DNA of 33,530 nt from Synergistaceae bacterium (GTDB lineage Bacteria > Synergistota > Synergistia > Synergistales > Aminobacteriaceae), in the NCBI GenBank assembly GCA_018436725.1, contig JAHDKT010000034.1:1-33530 (forward strand), written 5' to 3'. The position numbers and the translations under genes were made by a program. Within the stretch, counting starts at the first letter, position 1. The number at the start of each line of letters is the position of its first letter. The notes under the pieces are model-generated. The model was not told the origin of the DNA. It saw only the letters and a list, made by a program, of their open reading frames with translations, and ran no database searches. This document shows, in pieces, positions 29,740 to 33,530 of this stretch.

Positions 29740-32661
29740 CTAGAAGAAGCGTTCCGCAGAGGCGCCGCCCAGAGGAACGAAGTAGTCCTCGGGGCCGACC
29801 TGGACCGGGTTGGCCTTGATGCTCTCAAGCTCCTCGTAGAGATCCGAGCCGAGGAAGTACTTCTTCGGCGGCTCGATGGTTCCCCCCGAGGCCAGCAAAG
29901 CAAGTCCGGCCTTTACTTTCTCCGGGGTGGCGGGCATTTCGTAGACGCGGACGCCGCACGCGTTAGTGATCGCGTTGAGCACCGCCATGTGCCCCGAGGA
30001 CTGGAAGCCCTCGGACGCGCCCGAAGAACCGAAGGGGCCGACTTCGTCGGGACGCTCGTAGTACATGACGTCGAGTTCGTCCGGGATTGTCTCGATATAA
30101 GGAACGCCGCACGCCGCCATGTTCGTGTGCTTTTTCACGTCGTCGTAGTTCTCGCCGAGCGCGAAACCGATCGCGTGCGAGATGCCGCCGTACGCCTGTC
30201 CGTTGACGGCGTCGATGTTCCCCACCTTGCCCACGTCGCTGACGCAGGTGAAGCGCAGCACGCTCGTCTTCCCCGTGGCCGTGTCCACTTCGACTTCGGC
30301 CAGGTTCAGGCAGTACGTGAAGGCGGGCGTCGGGTCGCCGACGCCGGTGTTGGGGTCGAGCCTGCACAGTCCGGGAACCGAAGTGTTCGAGAACGTGCCG
30401 AAGTACTTCGTCTCCAGTCCTTCGGCCTTCATCTCTTCGTAGGTTCTGTAGGTCCCGTCGTGCTTCTTCATGGCCGCGATCAGCTTCTCGGCCGCGATGA
30501 TGGTGGCGTTGCCGCTCATGAAGTGCGTGCGGCTCGCCCCGGACATGCCCGCGTCGGGGCAGAGCTTCGTGTCGTTCTGCACCTGCCGGATCCGCTCGGG
30601 GGTGACGCCGAGGGGTTTGAGCGCCTCCAGCGTGAGCATCAGGGAGCCGATGTCGCCGCCCTGACCAAGCTCCTGGTACGTATCGTACTTCGTGAACGTG
30701 CCGTCCGGGTTCAGTTCGATGGCGACCGTGGCCTTGTCGGCGCCGCCTTCGGTGACGTTGAAGCCGCCCCAGGAAAGCCCCACGCCGCGCCGTTTCTCGG
30801 GCGTGTCCGCCGCCTTCGCCTCGGCGACGGCGCGCTCGTAGGCCGGGCGCATCATCTTCATCATCTCTTCCATCGGGTACTGGCGGAAGGGGTAGCTGTT
30901 GATGTTGGTCTCGCCTTCGCGGGCGATGTTTCTCCAGCGGAACTCGAACGGGTCGATGCCCGCTTTCTCCGCGAGCATATCCATGAGCGCCTCGCTCAGC
31001 GTGTAGGCCTGAGGGGAACCGTAGCTGCGGTAGGCCGTGCCGAAGTTGTGGTTCGTGTTGGCGATGCGGGCAAGTCCTGCCGCGTGCGGCACGTGATAAG
31101 GGAAGAAGGCGAAACGCGGCTGCTTGGTGACGATGTCGTCGCCGCCCCAGGAGTACGCTCCGTGGTCCATGCCGAAGTCGAACTCGACCGCGGTGATCTT
31201 GCCGTTCTCGTCGCAGGCGGCGCGTCCGTTGGAGTGGCACGCGCAGCGCTTCCCGGAGAAGTGCTGGTGCTCCTCGTAGCTCATCGACAGGGAGACCGGA
31301 GACTGCATGACGACGGCGGCGGCTCCCGCCAGGCAGAGGTCTCCGGCGTTGGTGGACCAGCCGAAGCTGGCGCCGGTGGGGTTCATCACCACGCGCAGCT
31401 TGTCCTTCGGCATGCCGATGGAGTTGCCGATGCGCCCGATGGAGGAGTAGACGCCCTGCGACTTGCACTGGAACGTGAGATAGCCGTCCTCGTCGAAATA
31501 CGCCTGCACGCAGTCCCCTTCGATGGAGAGGTGCGGCTGCCGGGCGGAGTAGAAGCTCCCTTCGGCGCTGTAGGGGGAGGATTCGATGATCTCGGCGACC
31601 TTCGACGCGTCTTCAAGCCCCGCGCCCTTGAGAAGCGGCTGAATGCAGAAGATGTTCGGGGTGTCCTCGTGGATGCGCACCGCGTCGGGCATGACGGCGT
31701 CGAGGAAGTTGAGGTACTCGGGGAGCTGTTCGATCGTCACCTTGACTTTCGCGGCGGCGGCGCGGGCATGCTCTTTCATGTCCGCCACGGCGAGAGCGAC
31801 GACGTCGCCGTACCGGAAGATCTTCTTCTCGTTGAGCACTTCGCGGCTGGGCGCCATGACCGTGGTGCGCTCGTGCATCTGTCCCTCGGCCATGATGTTC
31901 GTGCCGCCCGCAGCCCTGATATCGGCGGCCAGGATGATCTTCGCCACACCGGGCATCTTCTCGGCTTCGGAGATGTCGATATCCAGGATCTTCGCATGGT
32001 GCGCCACGCGGGGCTGCACCATGGCGACGTGGAGCGTCTCCGCGGGCATCTTCAGCTCCTGATCGTCGCCGTAGTCCGCGAGACCGCACACCTTCGCGAG
32101 CGCCGTCGGGCGGACGACCGGTTTCCCGTAGTAACCGTCAACCGTGGAGAAGGAGGGGCCGATCCGGTCGATCGTCGTCTCGCCGCGGACGACCTTCGCC
32201 GCTTCCATGACGGCGTCGACGATCTGCTTGTACCCGGTGCAGCGGCAAACGTTCTTATGCTTCTGGAACCACGCCCGGACCTCCCGGCGCGTCGGGTTTT
32301 TGTTCTCGAGAAAGAGGGCGTACGCCGAGACGATGAATCCCGGAGTGCAGAATCCGCACTGGACCGCGCCCAGCTTCATGAAGGCGACCTGCAGAGGATG
32401 CAGATGATCCGGCGTGCCGATCCCCTCGAGCGTGATGACTTCGCTGTATTCGGCGATCTTGCCGATCTTCCTGGTGCAGGAGCGCACCACTTTGCCGTCG
32501 AGGATCACCGAACAGGCGCCGCAGACGCCCGTTCCGCACCCGACCTTGACGCTCGTCAGTCCGAGACGCCGCAGAACATCCGACAGGGAATCCTTCACAG
32601 GATCGCAGATAAAAATTCGATTCGCTCCGTTGATCTTGAGCCACATCTTCCGAAAAACCAC
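29740..32661 (-). CDS. Molybdopterin-dependent aldehyde oxidoreductase-type hydroxylase (xanthine oxidase family)
   Basis: A 973-residue single-chain enzyme with the layout of Desulfovibrio gigas Mop: two [2Fe-2S] domains, then the molybdenum-binding domains, without a FAD domain. The first cluster cysteines are C42, C47, C50 and C62, the second C102, C105, C139 and C141 (QCGFC and CRCTG). The catalytic glutamate is E884 in GSSGASEGF, and the motifs near the Mo site (GASFGWSTNAGD, YRSYGSPQAYTLSE) are preserved. It hydroxylates aldehydes or N-heterocycles using water and passes electrons to a separate acceptor. Start GTG at 32661 follows GGGGG at seven bases. It is 31 bp behind the nucleoside phosphorylase, which raises a purine-type substrate; an aldehyde substrate is the family default. 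Confidence 0.92.
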   Translation of the reverse strand: MVFRKMWLKINGANRIFICDPVKDSLSDVLRRLGLTSVKVGCGTGVCGACSVILDGKVVRSCTRKIGKIAEYSEVITLEGIGTPDHLHPLQVAFMKLGAVQCGFCTPGFIVSAYALFLENKNPTRREVRAWFQKHKNVCRCTGYKQIVDAVMEAAKVVRGETTIDRIGPSFSTVDGYYGKPVVRPTALAKVCGLADYGDDQELKMPAETLHVAMVQPRVAHHAKILDIDISEAEKMPGVAKIILAADIRAAGGTNIMAEGQMHERTTVMAPSREVLNEKKIFRYGDVVALAVADMKEHARAAAAKVKVTIEQLPEYLNFLDAVMPDAVRIHEDTPNIFCIQPLLKGAGLEDASKVAEIIESSPYSAEGSFYSARQPHLSIEGDCVQAYFDEDGYLTFQCKSQGVYSSIGRIGNSIGMPKDKLRVVMNPTGASFGWSTNAGDLCLAGAAAVVMQSPVSLSMSYEEHQHFSGKRCACHSNGRAACDENGKITAVEFDFGMDHGAYSWGGDDIVTKQPRFAFFPYHVPHAAGLARIANTNHNFGTAYRSYGSPQAYTLSEALMDMLAEKAGIDPFEFRWRNIAREGETNINSYPFRQYPMEEMMKMMRPAYERAVAEAKAADTPEKRRGVGLSWGGFNVTEGGADKATVAIELNPDGTFTKYDTYQELGQGGDIGSLMLTLEALKPLGVTPERIRQVQNDTKLCPDAGMSGASRTHFMSGNATIIAAEKLIAAMKKHDGTYRTYEEMKAEGLETKYFGTFSNTSVPGLCRLDPNTGVGDPTPAFTYCLNLAEVEVDTATGKTSVLRFTCVSDVGKVGNIDAVNGQAYGGISHAIGFALGENYDDVKKHTNMAACGVPYIETIPDELDVMYYERPDEVGPFGSSGASEGFQSSGHMAVLNAITNACGVRVYEMPATPEKVKAGLALLASGGTIEPPKKYFLGSDLYEELESIKANPVQVGPEDYFVPLGGASAERFF

Positions 32662-32692
32662 AGCGGTACCCCCTTTGCGTATTCGTTTGTCC

Positions 32693-33016
32693 TTATTCGC
32701 TCGCCTTCAGATAGCTGCACACGTATTCGGCGAATCCGGCGCATCGGATCTCGAACGTGATCCCCGCCGGAACCATGAAGAATTCGCCCTCCTTATGGAT
32801 GGACCATTCTCCGTCCGCACCAAGCCGAACCTCGACGACGCCGTTCGTAATCTCCATTTTCTCCTGCGTCGAGGTGGAGAATGAATAACTTCCCGGCAAC
32901 ATGATCCCGACCGTCTTCCGCTCCCCGTCGGATGTCCAGATGGTTCTGCTGGTGACCTTTCCGCCCTCGTAGATGTTTCCTTTCACCGCCATGTCGACCG
33001 CCTTGAACACATCCAC
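32693..33016 (-). CDS. ppnP: PpnP-like pyrimidine/purine nucleoside phosphorylase (cupin)
   Basis: A small cupin of the YaiE/PpnP family, which phosphorolyses nucleosides to base and ribose-1-phosphate. The core GNIYEGGKVTSRTIW ... TVGIMLPGSYSFSTSTQEKMEITNGVVEV ... FMVPAGITFEI ... YVCSYL aligns along the full length of the family, about 94 residues. The start is uncertain: GTG at 33016 lies nine bases behind AGGAG, ATG at 32992 would give the usual length, and the GTG at 33076 falls at or before the predicted RNA start and is rejected. It heads the transcript with the hydroxylase and probably links nucleoside breakdown to it. Confidence 0.82.
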   Translation of the reverse strand: MDVFKAVDMAVKGNIYEGGKVTSRTIWTSDGERKTVGIMLPGSYSFSTSTQEKMEITNGVVEVRLGADGEWSIHKEGEFFMVPAGITFEIRCAGFAEYVCSYLKASE

Positions 33017-33078
33017 ACGAACCAGCTCCTCTCGCGTCCGCGCGCCTCTGGAAGAGAGGAGCGCTTCATAGTTCACCC

Positions 33079-33108
33079 AGTATAAAAAGAGCGCGGTGGG
33101 ATATGCAA
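33079..33108 (-). promoter_or_regulatory. Promoter of the ppnP-hydroxylase operon
   Basis: On the minus strand TTGCAT (33103-33108), 18 nt, TATACT (33079-33084). The RNA start would be near 33071. A TGCAA half of the Mo/W operator overlaps the -35, but the second half is absent. Confidence 0.6.
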
Positions 33109-33142
33109 TATTTTGATATTTTTGTCTGTTTGTGTTTCCTTT

Positions 33143-33158
33143 TGAGCGTTTTTGCTCA
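33143..33158. promoter_or_regulatory. Inverted repeat upstream of the ppnP promoter
   Basis: TGAGC (33143-33147) and GCTCA (33154-33158) around six bases form a dyad centred about 48 bp upstream of the TATACT/TTGCAT promoter. It could be an activator site or a small hairpin in the other direction. Confidence 0.3.
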
Positions 33159-33165
33159 CTTTTGA

Positions 33166-33530
33166 CAAGCGTCTCTCCGTAACGAGACGCCGCTCTTCGC
33201 GGACGTCATCATTCCCTCGGCCGCATGGTGCGAGGACGAAGGCACCTTCACGAACACCGAGCGGCGGGTGAGGCGCGTGCGCAAGATCAAGGAAGCCCCC
33301 GGCGAGGCGAAGCCGAACTTATGGATCTTCAAACAGATCGCCAAGCGCTTCGGCTACGAGAGGTACGCATCAAAGCGAACGTCTCCAAACGCATCGCCCC
33401 GGGGATGGTCTGGATGTCCTTCCACTTCTGGGAGACGAACGCCAACCATCTTCTGAGCGGCGACCTCAAGACCTTCGATCCCGACACCATGACGCCCTCC
33501 TTCAAGGCGTGCGCCGTAAGGATCGAGAAG
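33166..33530 (+). pseudogene. Formate dehydrogenase alpha subunit, truncated, internally deleted and frameshifted
   Basis: Frame 33166-33360 encodes a stretch of the FdhF/FdhA molybdopterin oxidoreductase core (ADVIIPSAAWCEDEGTFTNTERRV and RKIKEAPGEAKPNLWIF), with no start codon and a stop just before it. At about 33360 the reading shifts by two bases and continues as the C-terminal molybdopterin-dinucleotide domain (EVRIKANVSKRIAPGMVW, HFWETNANHLLSGDL, ACAVRIEK). In intact enzymes about 130-140 residues lie between these blocks, so the segment between them is missing. The N-terminal two thirds, with the FeS cluster and active-site cysteine or selenocysteine, are not here. It runs off the window, and a stop codon is not visible. 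Confidence 0.85.

Noticed and set aside
29659..32760. A 1033-codon open frame on the plus strand
   Set aside because: It is antisense to the hydroxylase, whose cluster cysteines and catalytic glutamate are all intact. The product is only Arg/Val/Asp/His-rich without domains, as GC-rich antisense frames usually are.
33100..33115. Mo/W operator at the ppnP-hydroxylase promoter
   Set aside because: Only a TGCAA half overlaps the -35; the other half is missing, so it is not called.
1..33530. CRISPR arrays, tRNAs, insertion sequences, phage genes
   Set aside because: No regularly spaced direct repeats, no cloverleaf with a TTCGA arm, and no transposase or integrase motif was seen on either strand.

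Overview
The window is a GC-rich bacterial chromosome segment from what looks like an anaerobic, amino-acid and purine degrading organism. Two tungstate/molybdate-type importers, a tungstate TupABC system, a molbindin, a Desulfovibrio-type molybdenum hydroxylase with iron-sulfur accessory proteins, a formate dehydrogenase remnant and c-di-GMP enzymes together fit a strict anaerobe. My best guess is Synergistota; Desulfovibrio-like or clostridial relatives are not excluded. No rRNA, tRNA, insertion sequence, phage gene or CRISPR array was seen.

Layout. 1-3.7 kb: a TSUP permease (+), then an M20 peptidase and a membrane carrier that feeds it (-). 3.7-5.4 kb: a doubtful short ORF and an HD-GYP protein. 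5.5-8.7 kb: adenine deaminase and a purine permease with a clear promoter and terminator. 8.7-13.0 kb: modABC system 1 with a secreted acetamidase-family protein at its end (-) and a small membrane protein on the other strand. 13.1-15.5 kb: a broken iron-alcohol dehydrogenase piece and a GAF-PAS-GGDEF protein. 15.6-18.3 kb: tupBC and tupA, divergent, each behind its own Moco/tungsten-cofactor riboswitch. 18.4-19.4 kb: molbindin and an orphan response regulator. 19.6-24.1 kb: modABC system 2, divergent from an orphan ModA-like protein plus DUF364. 24.1-25.8 kb: glutamate-semialdehyde dehydrogenase. 25.8-33.1 kb (-): PpnP-like nucleoside phosphorylase, molybdopterin aldehyde-oxidoreductase-type hydroxylase, TrsS-like radical SAM protein, a flavin/FeS/CCG fusion and a small CxxC redox protein. 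33.2 kb to the end: a deleted, frameshifted formate dehydrogenase.

How it works together. Most of the window serves one job: getting Mo/W into the cell and into enzymes. I see a shared promoter design, TTGCAA - 17 nt - (T/G)ATAAT, with a palindrome TGCAAC-N3-GTTGCA laid over the -35 box, at modA1, modA2 and (degenerate) mop; the same palindrome also covers the -35 of the divergent orphan SBP-DUF364 operon. This predicts a metal-responsive repressor, not encoded here, for the mod/mop side, while the tup side senses the finished cofactor through two RNA switches. The consumer is the hydroxylase cluster, which sits beside nucleoside phosphorylase and in the same neighbourhood as adenine deaminase and a purine permease, so a purine or nucleoside-linked substrate is worth considering. 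Family assignments come from reading the proteins by eye, with no database search.
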